Of a stretch of 59,866 nucleotides of DNA, positions 33,222 through 42,018 are shown piece by piece. Position numbers and translations under genes: made by a program. The notes beneath the pieces are model-generated. The model did no database searches. It was not told the DNA's origin and was given only the letters and a program-made list of their open reading frames with translations. The stretch covers positions 1 through 59,866 of the forward strand of contig CACAIR010000005.1 in assembly GCA_902532565.1 (NCBI GenBank), read 5' to 3'. Origin of the DNA: an uncultured Pelagibacteraceae bacterium. GTDB taxonomy: Bacteria; Pseudomonadota; Alphaproteobacteria; Pelagibacterales; Pelagibacteraceae. Position 1 is the first letter of the stretch. Each line of letters begins with the position of its first letter.

Positions 33222-34088
33222 ATGAATTTTAAGCACAAGTATGTTTTTTTATTTCCTGGTTTATTTGTGCTAATAGGAATACTTATTTTTCCTATAATTT
33301 TTACTATTAGATTAAGTTTATCAGGCTGGAATAGTTATACGCCTGAAATGAATTTTATAGGAATTACAAATTATATAAGACTTTTTACTGATGACCCAAG
33401 ATTTTGGGAGTCTTTTTTTAGACTGAGTTTTTTATCAGTTACTACTGTTATTCTTCAATACATAATTGGTTTTGCATTAGCACTTATAGTTTGGAGAGAA
33501 ATTAAATTTAAAAGATTCTTCAGAGTTATTTTTCTAATTCCTATGATGACTACGCCTGTCATTATGACAGTAATTTGGAGAACGTTTTTTCATGAGTCTC
33601 TAGGTCCTGTAAATGATCTTTTAGGAAACTTAGGAGTAGAGCCTATATTATGGCTCAGTGATCCAGTTATTGCTAAATTCACTGTAATTATCGTTGAAGT
33701 TTGGCAGTGGACCCCATTTATGTTTTTATTGTTACTTGCAGGTTTATTATCTCTGCCCAAAGAACCTTTTTTAGCTGCAGCCATAGATGGTGCAAGTCCT
33801 TTTAGAAAGTTTGTATATGTTACGTTTCCACTAATGGCTCCAATCTCAATTGGTGCAATTATTATTAGATTAATTGAGGCTTCAAAGATAATGGATACAG
33901 TTTTTGTATTGACTTCTGGAGGACCAGGTACCGCAACAGAGACTTCAAGCTTTTATATTTACATTAAAGGTTTAAGGGAGTTTCAAATGGGTTATGCTGC
34001 AACACTTTCTTTCACTTACTTAGTTATAATGATCATAAGTCTAACGATCATAGCAAAAGTTTTAACAAAATTAATGATTAAAGAATAA
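33222..34088 (+). CDS. ABC transporter permease, carbohydrate type (GlpP/UgpA-like)
   Basis: The 288-residue inner-membrane protein has about six hydrophobic segments. The permease EAA loop DGASPFRKFVYVTFPLMAPI near residues 188-207 contacts the ATPase. The start (YVFLFPGLFVLIGILIFPII) and WNSYTPEMNFIGITNY match CUT1-family permeases of the MalF/UgpA type. It forms a heterodimer with the next gene product. Only one base overlaps between its stop and the next start. Confidence 0.93.
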   Translation: MNFKHKYVFLFPGLFVLIGILIFPIIFTIRLSLSGWNSYTPEMNFIGITNYIRLFTDDPRFWESFFRLSFLSVTTVILQYIIGFALALIVWREIKFKRFFRVIFLIPMMTTPVIMTVIWRTFFHESLGPVNDLLGNLGVEPILWLSDPVIAKFTVIIVEVWQWTPFMFLLLLAGLLSLPKEPFLAAAIDGASPFRKFVYVTFPLMAPISIGAIIIRLIEASKIMDTVFVLTSGGPGTATETSSFYIYIKGLREFQMGYAATLSFTYLVIMIISLTIIAKVLTKLMIKE

Positions 34089-34936
34089 TGGAAAAACTCT
34101 ACAAATTTTTAAAATATACTTTTATTATTCTCTGGACAGTTTTTATTGTGGCTCCTTTTCTGTGGGCTATTTCTACTTCTTTTAAAGATTTCCAGTCAGT
34201 AAATAGTAAAGTTACTTATATTCCTTGGTTAGATTTTGAACCAACACTTGAAGGATGGCGTGTATTAATTAAGTCACCTGCAAGAGGTGGAGTGGATATT
34301 GTTGAACCTTACTTTAATAGTCTTTTTGTAACCTGCACTGCAAGTTTAATAAGTATAGTTTTAGGCACATTAGCTGCTTATGCTCTTTCAAGATTTACTT
34401 TTAAAGCTGGTTTTGTGAGAAATAACGATATTACTTTCTTTTTTATATCGCAAAGAATAATGCCGCCGATTGTTTTATCGATACCCTTCTTTATATTTTT
34501 AAGCACGATTGGATTATTAGATAGTTTGATAGGACTAGTAGTAGTTTACATAGTTCTATTAATGCCTATAGCAGTTTGGATTATGGTAGATTTTTTTAAC
34601 AGAGTTCCGAAAGAGTTAGATGAAACTGCATTGATAGACGGATGTAATCCTTACCAGGCATTCTATAAAGTTGTATTGCCAAACTCTATACCAGGATTAA
34701 TTGTTGCAGGTATGTTTTGTATTATATTTGGTTGGATAGATTTTTTCTTTGCATTTATTTTAACATTTACTGAAGTACAGCTATTACCTGTAAAAGTTGT
34801 AGCACTTAATTCTTCAATCACACCTTGGTGGAGTTTATCAGCTTCTGCCTTAATATCGGTTGCGCCTTTAATCATCGTCGCTTTTATTGTCGAGAGATAT
34901 TTATCTAAAGGAAATTTATCTGGAGCATTGAAATAA
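34088..34936 (+). CDS. ABC transporter permease, carbohydrate type (GlpQ/UgpE-like)
   Basis: The 282-residue protein has about six membrane segments and the MalG/UgpE-type EAA loop ELDETALIDGCNPYQAFYKV near 177-196. The first segment (FIILWTVFIVAPFLWAIST) followed by SFKDFQSVNSK and the ending RYLSKGNLSGALK (a conserved G-x-x-x-GA-x-K tail) are typical of this partner permease. It overlaps both neighbours by a single base, so the transporter genes form one translational unit. Confidence 0.94.
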   Translation: MEKLYKFLKYTFIILWTVFIVAPFLWAISTSFKDFQSVNSKVTYIPWLDFEPTLEGWRVLIKSPARGGVDIVEPYFNSLFVTCTASLISIVLGTLAAYALSRFTFKAGFVRNNDITFFFISQRIMPPIVLSIPFFIFLSTIGLLDSLIGLVVVYIVLLMPIAVWIMVDFFNRVPKELDETALIDGCNPYQAFYKVVLPNSIPGLIVAGMFCIIFGWIDFFFAFILTFTEVQLLPVKVVALNSSITPWWSLSASALISVAPLIIVAFIVERYLSKGNLSGALK

Positions 34937-36015
34937 TGAATTTAATCGGAGAAAATATAACTTATAAGCCAGACGATCAGTTTCATTTAAACGATGTTTC
35001 ATTTAATTTTAAAAAAGGAAATTTGTATACTATTTTAGGAAGAACTTTATCTGGAAAAACTACATTTTTAAAAACAATTGCTGGTTTGCTTAACCCTGAC
35101 AGTGGAAATTTATCATTTGAAGATAACGATTTTATCAAAATACCTGTGTGGGAAAGAAATGTTGCAATGGTTTATCAACAATTTATTAATTATCCTCATC
35201 TAAATGTTTATGAGAATATAATTTTCCCGCTTAAACAAAGGAAAATAAGCGAAGATCAAATAAAGAAGGATGTAGAAGAAGCACTTAAAACTGTAGGACT
35301 AGTCGGTTTCGAAAATAGGAAGATACAAGAATTATCTGGAGGTCAGCAACAAAGAGTTGCTTTAGCGAGATCATTAGCAAAAAAAGCAAAAATATTATTA
35401 CTGGATGAACCTTTGGTGAATTTAGATTACAAATTAAGAGAACAATTAAGAGAGGAATTTAAAAGAATATTTACACAAGGTTTATCAGAAGATACTATTT
35501 TAATCTACTCTACTACTGACCCACAGGAAGTCATGGAATTAAATGGTGAGGTAATAGTGTTAGATGAGGGTAAAGTTTTACAAAAAGGACCCGCAAAAGA
35601 AATTTTTGAAAATCCTAGAACTTTAAAGGTGGCTGAAATTTCAAATGATCCACCAATGAATATTTTAAAGGGAACAAAAAGTTCTGAAAAATTAAGTTTT
35701 GAAAACATTTTAATTAATTCTCCTTCCCATTTTAAAAACTTAAGTGATCAAGGTTATAATTTTGGGATTAGGGCCTCAGAAATAAAATTAGATGATCAAG
35801 GTGAAGAGTTTGAAATTGAACTTTCTGAAATTAGTGGCTCAGAAACCTTATTGCATTTAAAAAAAGGAAATTCCAAAGTAATAGCTCTTATAGAAGAGGT
35901 TATGAATTTTAAAATTCACGGAAAAGTAAAAATTAAATTTAATGAAAATAAATTATATGCCTTTAATCAAAATGAAGAATTAGTCTCTTCACCTTATGGA
36001 GTATCCCATGGCTAA
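34936..36015 (+). CDS. ABC transporter ATPase, GlpS-like, with a degenerate H-loop
   Basis: The 359-residue protein is a MalK/UgpC-type ATPase with an extra C-terminal regulatory region. Walker A is LGRTLSGKTT (Lys41), close to the LGPTLSGKT form remembered for rhizobial GlpS. The signature QELSGGQQQR (133-137) and Walker B LLLDEP (Glu158) are canonical. The switch His is missing: YSTTDPQEVM places Thr194 where YVTHDQ is expected. It would therefore hydrolyse poorly at its own Walker A but lend an intact signature to its partner. It overlaps the next ATPase gene by eight bases. Confidence 0.93.
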   Translation: MNLIGENITYKPDDQFHLNDVSFNFKKGNLYTILGRTLSGKTTFLKTIAGLLNPDSGNLSFEDNDFIKIPVWERNVAMVYQQFINYPHLNVYENIIFPLKQRKISEDQIKKDVEEALKTVGLVGFENRKIQELSGGQQQRVALARSLAKKAKILLLDEPLVNLDYKLREQLREEFKRIFTQGLSEDTILIYSTTDPQEVMELNGEVIVLDEGKVLQKGPAKEIFENPRTLKVAEISNDPPMNILKGTKSSEKLSFENILINSPSHFKNLSDQGYNFGIRASEIKLDDQGEEFEIELSEISGSETLLHLKKGNSKVIALIEEVMNFKIHGKVKIKFNENKLYAFNQNEELVSSPYGVSHG

Positions 36016-37084
36016 AATTGAGTTGTCAAATATTTCTCATACTTATAATCCAAAAGACATTAATCCAACTTACGCACTTAATCCGTTTTCTATGACTTGG
36101 GAAAACGGAAAGAGATACGCAATTTTAGGGCCATCTGGTTGTGGAAAAACCACAATGTTAAATATCGTTTCAGGATTAGTTAAACCATCAAAAGGAAAAA
36201 TTTTATTTGATGAAAATGATGTTACAGACCTTATAACGGAAGAGAGAAATATAGCTCAAGTCTTTCAATTTCCAGTCATTTATAACACCATGACAGTTTA
36301 TGATAATTTAGCTTTCCCATTAAGATGTAGAAATTTTACAGATCAAAAAATTGAAGAAAGGGTCAAATCAGTTTCAGACACTCTTAGATTGTCGTCTTTT
36401 CTAAATTCACCGGCTAGAAAACTAACTGCCGACCAAAAGCAACTCATATCTCTTGGAAGAGGATTAGTAAGAGAGGATGTTGTGGGTGTCTTAATGGATG
36501 AACCACTAACTGTAATTGATCCAGATTTAAAATTTAGATTAAGAAGAAATTTAAAAGAAATTAATGAACAATATAAAACTACATTAGTTTATGTCACTCA
36601 CGATCAAAATGAGGCAATGACATTTGCTGACAATATCATTGTGATGGATCAAGGTGAAATAGTTCAAGTAGGACTTCCAAAAGACTTATTTGAAAAACCA
36701 AGAACCACTTTTGTTGGATATTTTATTGGTTCCCCAGCTATGAATTTGTTTAATTCTGAAATTCTTTCAGATAACTCATTAAAGTTTAATAATGATACTA
36801 TTAAAACAAGAACTGACTTGTCAAAAATTAAAAACAAGAATGTAAAATTAGGAATACGATCAGAATTCATTAAAATTGCAACTCATCAAAAAGAAAATGT
36901 TGTTAGTGTTAAAGTAACAAGAGTTGAAGATTTTGGAAATTTTAAACTCATAACTGGTAAAGCTGGTGATTTAGAGATCAAGTCTAAGGTTGAGAGAGAA
37001 ATTCCAATATCAACTGAGGAACTAAAACTTCATTTACCTGCAGAAAAATGTTGTATTTACTCTGACGAAAAGCTCGTTAATTAA
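36008..37084 (+). CDS. ABC transporter ATPase, GlpT-like, with a degenerate signature motif
   Basis: The 358-residue ATPase starts MAKIELSNISHTYNP. Walker A is canonical (LGPSGCGKTT, Lys47), Walker B is VLMDEP (Glu165) and the switch His is present (YVTHDQNEAM, His198). The signature, normally LSGGQ, reads KLTADQKQ (139-143), and the D-loop is TVIDPDLK. RNIAQVFQFPVIYNTMTVYD is very like rhizobial GlpT. Together with the previous ATPase it would form a heterodimer with one complete and one broken ATP site. An ATG at 35996 is an alternative start. Its stop lies two bases from that of the convergent gamma-glutamyltransferase gene. Confidence 0.93.
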   Translation: MAKIELSNISHTYNPKDINPTYALNPFSMTWENGKRYAILGPSGCGKTTMLNIVSGLVKPSKGKILFDENDVTDLITEERNIAQVFQFPVIYNTMTVYDNLAFPLRCRNFTDQKIEERVKSVSDTLRLSSFLNSPARKLTADQKQLISLGRGLVREDVVGVLMDEPLTVIDPDLKFRLRRNLKEINEQYKTTLVYVTHDQNEAMTFADNIIVMDQGEIVQVGLPKDLFEKPRTTFVGYFIGSPAMNLFNSEILSDNSLKFNNDTIKTRTDLSKIKNKNVKLGIRSEFIKIATHQKENVVSVKVTRVEDFGNFKLITGKAGDLEIKSKVEREIPISTEELKLHLPAEKCCIYSDEKLVN

Positions 37085-37086
37085 CA

Positions 37087-38664
37087 CTAATATCCAGATG
37101 CATATCCATCTTTTCTAGGATCTGAACCTCCAATTAATTTGCCTTTTTTTCTATCTATTTGGATTGCTTGACCTCCACCATGTGGATCATTAGTAAACTC
37201 TACTTTATGGCCAATTGATTCAAGTTTACTTTTAATATCATCACTTATTTCTCTCTCAAGTTTGTAGATATTATTGAAATGAAATGCTCTTGGATAAGAA
37301 ATGGCTTCTTGGGGAGTCATATTATAGTCAAAAATATTATTAAATACATGCACTTGACCAACAGGTTGATATTGACCACCCATTACTCCAAACGAAAGTA
37401 CAGTTTTATTGTTATTGTTTAAAGCTAAACCTGGGATAATGGTGTGTAATGGTCTTTTGCCACCCTCAATACAATTTGGATGATCTCTTTCTATTCTAAA
37501 ATTAGTTCCTCTATTATGAAATAAAATACCTGAATTGTTAGATGTAATCCCACTTCCAAACGAGTAACAAATAGAATTTATAATGGAGACAGAATTTAAA
37601 TCTTTATCAACCACTGTTAAATATACAGTTTCAGGATGATTTGGAATCTTTAGATCATTGATTTTATGACAGTTGTTTAAAGATATATTATTAAATAATT
37701 TTTGAATATTTTGTTTACTTAGAATTTTTTCTAGATCAATATTTACAAAATTTGGGTCTGCAATATTTTCTTCTCTTATTTTATAACATAGTTTTGTTAC
37801 CTCAGCTTCAAGATGGAACCTTTCAACACTATCTGGATTAAAATTATTTATTTTTAATTTCTCTAACAGCTTTAACATTAATAAGACTGTTACACCTGGT
37901 CCGTTAGGCGGGCATTGGTGAACATTTATATCTTTAAAATTAGATGATATGGTTGTAGATTTTAAGGTTTTTTGAATTGAAAAATCTTCAATTGAATGTA
38001 GCCCGCCAATTTCATTTAAGCTCTCTATCATATCCATGGCTATTGAACCTTGATAAAATTCTTTTATTCCATTTTTTTTTATTAATTTTAGAGTATTCGC
38101 TAAAGGAATATTTTTCCTAAGTTCATTATTTTTATAAACTTTTCCATTTTTCAAATACAATTTTTTAGTAATTTTGTGATTATTTAATTTTTTAAATGAT
38201 TTTTTCCAAGCTTCTGAAACCTTTTTAGTTACTCTATATCCATTCTCAGCATAATAGATCGAATTTAAAAATAACTCCTCAAAGTCCAACTTACCATGAT
38301 CGTCGTGAATAGTTTTCCAAGCATCAAGGGCTCCGGGAATAGTAACGGAATGAGGGGTTGTTAACTCTATCTTATCAATTTTTTTTCTTGCGAAAAATTC
38401 TAAGTTAGATTTTTTAGGAGCGATACCTGATCCGTTGTATGAAATTGGATCTTTATTTTCCATTTTAACTATTGCAAAACAATCACCACCAATACCAGTC
38501 GAATTTGGTTCTACAACTGATAAGCAAATTGATGCTGCAATTGCAGCATCTACTGCATTCCCACCTTTTTTTAGAATATTAAGAGCCTCTTCCGTTGCGA
38601 GTGGGTGTGAGGTAGCAGCCATTGCGTTTGCAGAAATAGAGTCTGAATGTTTGTTAGATTTCAT
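37087..38664 (-). CDS. Gamma-glutamyltransferase family protein
   Basis: The 525-residue protein is a self-processing Ntn-hydrolase of the GGT family. The catalytic Thr is Thr346 in HPETVYLTVVDKDLNS, seven residues before the conserved Asp, with the helper segment GSGITSNNSGILFHNRGTNF after it. The N-terminal half has AMAATSHPLATEEAL and NAVDAAIAASICLSVVEP. No signal peptide is visible, so it is likely cytoplasmic, like GGT-related amide hydrolases (for example HpxW-type), rather than periplasmic glutathione hydrolase. It diverges from the TRAP transporter and amidase, which suggests a role in using an imported gamma-glutamyl or amide compound. Confidence 0.92.
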   Translation of the reverse strand: MKSNKHSDSISANAMAATSHPLATEEALNILKKGGNAVDAAIAASICLSVVEPNSTGIGGDCFAIVKMENKDPISYNGSGIAPKKSNLEFFARKKIDKIELTTPHSVTIPGALDAWKTIHDDHGKLDFEELFLNSIYYAENGYRVTKKVSEAWKKSFKKLNNHKITKKLYLKNGKVYKNNELRKNIPLANTLKLIKKNGIKEFYQGSIAMDMIESLNEIGGLHSIEDFSIQKTLKSTTISSNFKDINVHQCPPNGPGVTVLLMLKLLEKLKINNFNPDSVERFHLEAEVTKLCYKIREENIADPNFVNIDLEKILSKQNIQKLFNNISLNNCHKINDLKIPNHPETVYLTVVDKDLNSVSIINSICYSFGSGITSNNSGILFHNRGTNFRIERDHPNCIEGGKRPLHTIIPGLALNNNNKTVLSFGVMGGQYQPVGQVHVFNNIFDYNMTPQEAISYPRAFHFNNIYKLEREISDDIKSKLESIGHKVEFTNDPHGGGQAIQIDRKKGKLIGGSDPRKDGYASGY

Positions 38665-38729
38665 TTATAAATTCTACAGAATTAATTTAATTTAACATAA
38701 ACAATTAAAATACAATCTGAAATTGAATA

Positions 38730-38782
38730 AATCGTCATTAGGGGCAAAACGTCCAATTTTTTAGAAAGACTCTAATGTGATT
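38730..38782 (+). promoter_or_regulatory. Predicted folded 5' leader of the TRAP binding-protein gene
   Basis: cattaggg (38736-38743) pairs with ctctaatg (38770-38777) over eight positions including one G-U. The outer aatc (38730-38733) pairs with gatt (38779-38782) across a small internal loop, giving a 12-pair stem with a 26-base loop. It lies in the 163-base gap between the divergent gamma-glutamyltransferase and TRAP genes. It does not match a riboswitch I know. It could control transcription or translation of the TRAP genes. Confidence 0.45.
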
Positions 38783-38794
38783 CTATGTTTAAAT

Positions 38795-38818
38795 TATTAA
38801 AGTTAATTAACTTTAATA
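38795..38818. repeat. Perfect 24-base palindrome just before the TRAP binding-protein ribosome-binding site
   Basis: The 12 bases tattaaagttaa at 38795-38806 are followed immediately by their exact reverse complement at 38807-38818. The last base abuts the ribosome-binding site (aggag, 38818-38822) of the TRAP gene at 38828. It could be an operator for a dimeric repressor or, in RNA, a hairpin next to the ribosome site. It is AT-rich, but an exact 24-base match with symmetrically placed G and C is unlikely by chance. Confidence 0.6.
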
Positions 38819-38827
38819 GGAGTAATA

Positions 38828-39985
38828 ATGACAAAAGAAAATAAATCATTGAAGGTGAAAACATCTTCAAGACGTAAGTTCTTTAAAACTGCTGCTAAAG
38901 CTGGTGCTGTAGCTGCAGCTACAGTTGCAATGCCAAACATCGCAACTGCTGGCGGTCATAAAACTTTAAAGATGCAAGCTGCATGGCCAAGTGGAGCAAA
39001 CATCTTTTTTGAAATGGCTGGAGACTACTGCAAAATGGTAGATGAAATGTCTGGTGGAACACTTAAGATAGATCTTCAACCTGTTGGAGCGGTCGTAAAG
39101 ACTTCAGAAATCGGACAAGCAGTTAGTTCTGGTGTAGTTGATATGGGTCACTGGGTAACTGCATATTGGTATGGAAAAAATCCAGCTGCATCACTATTTG
39201 GAACTGGTCCTTCATACGGTATGTCATCTCAAGAAGTTATGGGATGGATGGAGTATGGTGGAGGAAGAAAATTATATGACGAAACACTTGCAAAAGTTGG
39301 TTTCGATTATGTTGGGTTCTTTCATATGCCTATGCCTGCACAGCCCTTTGGTTGGTTCAAAAAGAATGTAACTAAAGTATCTGATGTTAAAGGTATGAAG
39401 TACAGAACAGTTGGTCTAGCGACTAACGTTTTAACTGCGATGGGAATGGTAGTAAGACAATTACCAGGTGGTGAAATTCAGCCAGCTATGAAAACTGGTT
39501 TGATTGAAGCTGCTGAGTTTAACAACCCAACTTCAGACTCTCAATTTGGTATGCAAGATGTTTCTAAGCATTATCACTTAGGAAGCTTCCACCAATCTCA
39601 AGAGATGTTTGAGATCCCAGTTAACAAAAAAACATTTAATAGTTTGTCACCAGCACATCAAGCAATATTAAAGAATGCCGCTTATGCTGCAAACAGTGAT
39701 AACTACTTTAAAGCTTTAGTAAGATACTCAGCTGACTTAGCTAAGTTGATGAATGAGCATAAAGTAAATGTTTACCAAACTTCAGATGCTATCCTTGCTG
39801 AACAACTAAAAGGGTGGGATAAAGTAATTGGTGACTTCAATAAGAAAGATCCTTTCTTTAAGAAGGTTGTTGACTCTCAAAAAGCATATGCGAAGAAAGT
39901 AATGAAATACTTGCTGATGAATCAGCCTAATTACAAACTTGCGTATGAAAATGAGTTTGGTCCAATTGGAAAAGTTAAGATATAA
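38828..39985 (+). CDS. TRAP transporter substrate-binding protein (DctP family, Tat-exported)
   Basis: The 385-residue protein has a twin-arginine signal (TSSRRKFFKTAAKAGAVAAA, residues 12-31) ending NIATAGG. The mature part has the DctP fold as found in the so-called mannitol/chloroaromatic subgroup: LKMQAAWPSGANIFFEMA, VVKTSEIGQAVSSGVVDMGH, MKYRTVGLATNVLTAMG with the carboxylate-binding Arg, and EAAEFNNPTSDSQFGM. It captures an organic acid in the periplasm. The substrate is unknown. Expression is probably high: a good ribosome site precedes it and a terminator-like hairpin follows before the membrane subunits. Confidence 0.94.
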   Translation: MTKENKSLKVKTSSRRKFFKTAAKAGAVAAATVAMPNIATAGGHKTLKMQAAWPSGANIFFEMAGDYCKMVDEMSGGTLKIDLQPVGAVVKTSEIGQAVSSGVVDMGHWVTAYWYGKNPAASLFGTGPSYGMSSQEVMGWMEYGGGRKLYDETLAKVGFDYVGFFHMPMPAQPFGWFKKNVTKVSDVKGMKYRTVGLATNVLTAMGMVVRQLPGGEIQPAMKTGLIEAAEFNNPTSDSQFGMQDVSKHYHLGSFHQSQEMFEIPVNKKTFNSLSPAHQAILKNAAYAANSDNYFKALVRYSADLAKLMNEHKVNVYQTSDAILAEQLKGWDKVIGDFNKKDPFFKKVVDSQKAYAKKVMKYLLMNQPNYKLAYENEFGPIGKVKI

Positions 39986-40006
39986 TTAACTTTTATAAAT
40001 TTTATT

Positions 40007-40030
40007 AAGGGGGCTTCGGCCCCCTTTTTT
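40007..40030 (+). terminator. Rho-independent terminator/attenuator between the TRAP binding protein and membrane subunits
   Basis: gggggc (40009-40014) and gccccc (40019-40024) form a perfect stem around a UUCG tetraloop. The stem can be lengthened by AA-TT and is followed by six T (40025-40030). This is the only textbook intrinsic terminator I see in the window. As dctQ follows on the same strand 41 bases later, partial read-through would give much more binding protein than membrane subunits. Confidence 0.93.
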
Positions 40031-40070
40031 ATTTGATTATTTAAGTACAATTCAATAAAAGTTTATATCT

Positions 40071-40661
40071 ATGATGAGATCATACATAAAGTTTGCTGAT
40101 CGTTTAAGCGTCTCGATGGGTAAGGCCTTTTCTTGGTGTATAGTTATCTTAATGGGTGGAACATGCTATGAGGTGTTTATGGCATATGCACTAAACGCTC
40201 CCACTTTATGGAATTTTGATTTTAGTCTTCAAATGTATGGAGCAATTTTTATGATGGCAGGTGCTTATACATTATCAACTGAAGCGCACGTTAGAGGAGA
40301 TGTTATCTACAGATTATTCTCTCAAAAAACACAGGCTTATATCGATTTAGTTTTATATTTTATTTTCTTTTTTCCAGGTGTCATCGCTCTTGCCTTTTAT
40401 GGTTATGAATATGCTGCTTTGGCTTGGAAAATTGGAGAGACCAGCTGGAATAGTCCGGCACAAATACAAATTTATATGGCAAAGTCTCTAATACCTTTGT
40501 CTGGAACTCTTTTAACATTGCAGGGCATTAGTGAAGTATTCAGATGTTTGATTTGTATCAAACAAGGAAGTTGGCCGGAAAGAGTTTCAAGAGACGCTGA
40601 GGAAACTGAAAAAATATTAATGAGAACTGCTCAAAAAGGAAATGTAGACGATGTTATTTAG
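40071..40661 (+). CDS. TRAP transporter small membrane subunit (DctQ family)
   Basis: The 196-residue protein has four hydrophobic segments and the DctQ features: WCIVILMGGTCYEVFMAYAL in the first helix, LQMYGAIFMMAGAYTLSTEA followed by HVRGDVIYRLF (a conserved x-H-x-R-V/G-D element) in the middle, and a final helix with LIPLSGTLLTLQGISEVFRC. A second ATG three bases on is also possible. It overlaps dctM by 11 bases. Confidence 0.93.
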   Translation: MMRSYIKFADRLSVSMGKAFSWCIVILMGGTCYEVFMAYALNAPTLWNFDFSLQMYGAIFMMAGAYTLSTEAHVRGDVIYRLFSQKTQAYIDLVLYFIFFFPGVIALAFYGYEYAALAWKIGETSWNSPAQIQIYMAKSLIPLSGTLLTLQGISEVFRCLICIKQGSWPERVSRDAEETEKILMRTAQKGNVDDVI

Positions 40662-42012
40662 TCTTACTAATCCAGAAGTAGCAATTATGATGATGGGGAT
40701 ATTCCTTTTTGCAGTTTTATTAGGATTTCCAATTGCATTCACATTAATGGCAATGGGTTTGGGTTTTGGATATTATGCCTACTTTGACCCAACAAAAATG
40801 GAACATCTTTTTGATAATAGGATATTCCAACTTTTTGTGCAAAATACCTATACGGTAATGGACAACAATGTCTTGACCGCCGTACCACTTTTTTTATTCA
40901 TGGGTTATTTAGTTGAAAGAGCGGGAATAGTTGCAAAATTATTTTTTGCAATTAGGTTAGCTTCTCACAAACTTCCTGCTTCTATGGCAGTCGCAGCACT
41001 AATAACTTGTACTTTATTTTCAACAGCAACAGGAATTATTGGAGCTGTTGTTACTTTAATGGGACTTTTAGCTTGGCCAGCAATGGTAAAAGCTGGGTAT
41101 GATAAAAAATTTGCATCTGGAATAATTTGTTCGGGAGGGTGCTTAGGAATTTTAATTCCACCAAGTATTATGTTAATTGTTTACTCTGTTATTGCACAGT
41201 TATCTCCTTTAAGATTATTTGCTGCCGCGATATTTCCAGGACTGATGTTAGCTGGATTATACATTGGTTATGCGGTTTTTAGGGCTTGGTTAAATCCATC
41301 AATAGCCCCAAAACCAGCTGCAGAAGAGATACCACCGCCATCTGTAATCATGAGAGAAGTTTTAGTTTCATTCTTACCATTATTCTCACTTATTATTTTA
41401 GTTTTGGGGACTATACTTGCGGGTATTGCTACTCCAGCAGAGGCTGCCGCAGTGGGTGCCTTTGGTGCATTAGTGCTCTCCTATTTCTATAAAACCTTAA
41501 AATGGAAAAATTTTAAAGAGTCAGTTTTTTTAACAGCAAAGACAACAGCTATGATTATGTGGTTGTTTATCGGTTCTTGGACTTTTGCTTCTGTTTTTTC
41601 CTATTTAGGTGGTCATGAGGTATTTGAACATTTCTTTAAATCTTTAAATCTTCAGCCTTGGCAGTTCTTGGTAATAACCCAAATAATTATTTTTTTATTA
41701 GGGTGGCCACTAGAATGGACAGAAATTTTAATTATTTTTGTTCCAATTTTTTTACCGTTGGTTGAATTTTTTGGAGTTAATCCATATTTCTTTGCAATGT
41801 TGATTGCATTAAACTTACAAACTTCATTTTTAACCCCACCAATGGCAATGTCTGCCTACTATTTAAAAGGTGTGCAATCAAGAAATGTTGAATTGATGCA
41901 AATATTTAGTGGTATAATGCCGTTTTTGGGAATTGTAATTTTAGCAATGGTTTTAATGTATTTGTTTCCAGGAATAGCACTTTGGTTGCCTGAGACTTTA
42001 TTTGCTAATTAA
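40651..42012 (+). CDS. TRAP transporter large membrane subunit (DctM family)
   Basis: The 453-residue protein has 12 or so membrane segments and the DctM hallmarks: VPLFLFMGYLVERAGIVAKL near 79, TLFSTATGIIGAVVTLMGLL, SGGCLGILIPPSIMLIVYSV (IPPS element) and TPAEAAAVGAFGALVL. It uses a sodium or proton gradient to move the substrate delivered by the binding protein. WPLEWTEILIIFVPIFLPL near the end places it in the same subgroup as the binding protein. The amidase gene follows after six bases. Confidence 0.95.
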   Translation: MLFSLTNPEVAIMMMGIFLFAVLLGFPIAFTLMAMGLGFGYYAYFDPTKMEHLFDNRIFQLFVQNTYTVMDNNVLTAVPLFLFMGYLVERAGIVAKLFFAIRLASHKLPASMAVAALITCTLFSTATGIIGAVVTLMGLLAWPAMVKAGYDKKFASGIICSGGCLGILIPPSIMLIVYSVIAQLSPLRLFAAAIFPGLMLAGLYIGYAVFRAWLNPSIAPKPAAEEIPPPSVIMREVLVSFLPLFSLIILVLGTILAGIATPAEAAAVGAFGALVLSYFYKTLKWKNFKESVFLTAKTTAMIMWLFIGSWTFASVFSYLGGHEVFEHFFKSLNLQPWQFLVITQIIIFLLGWPLEWTEILIIFVPIFLPLVEFFGVNPYFFAMLIALNLQTSFLTPPMAMSAYYLKGVQSRNVELMQIFSGIMPFLGIVILAMVLMYLFPGIALWLPETLFAN

Positions 42013-42018
42013 CTTTGA

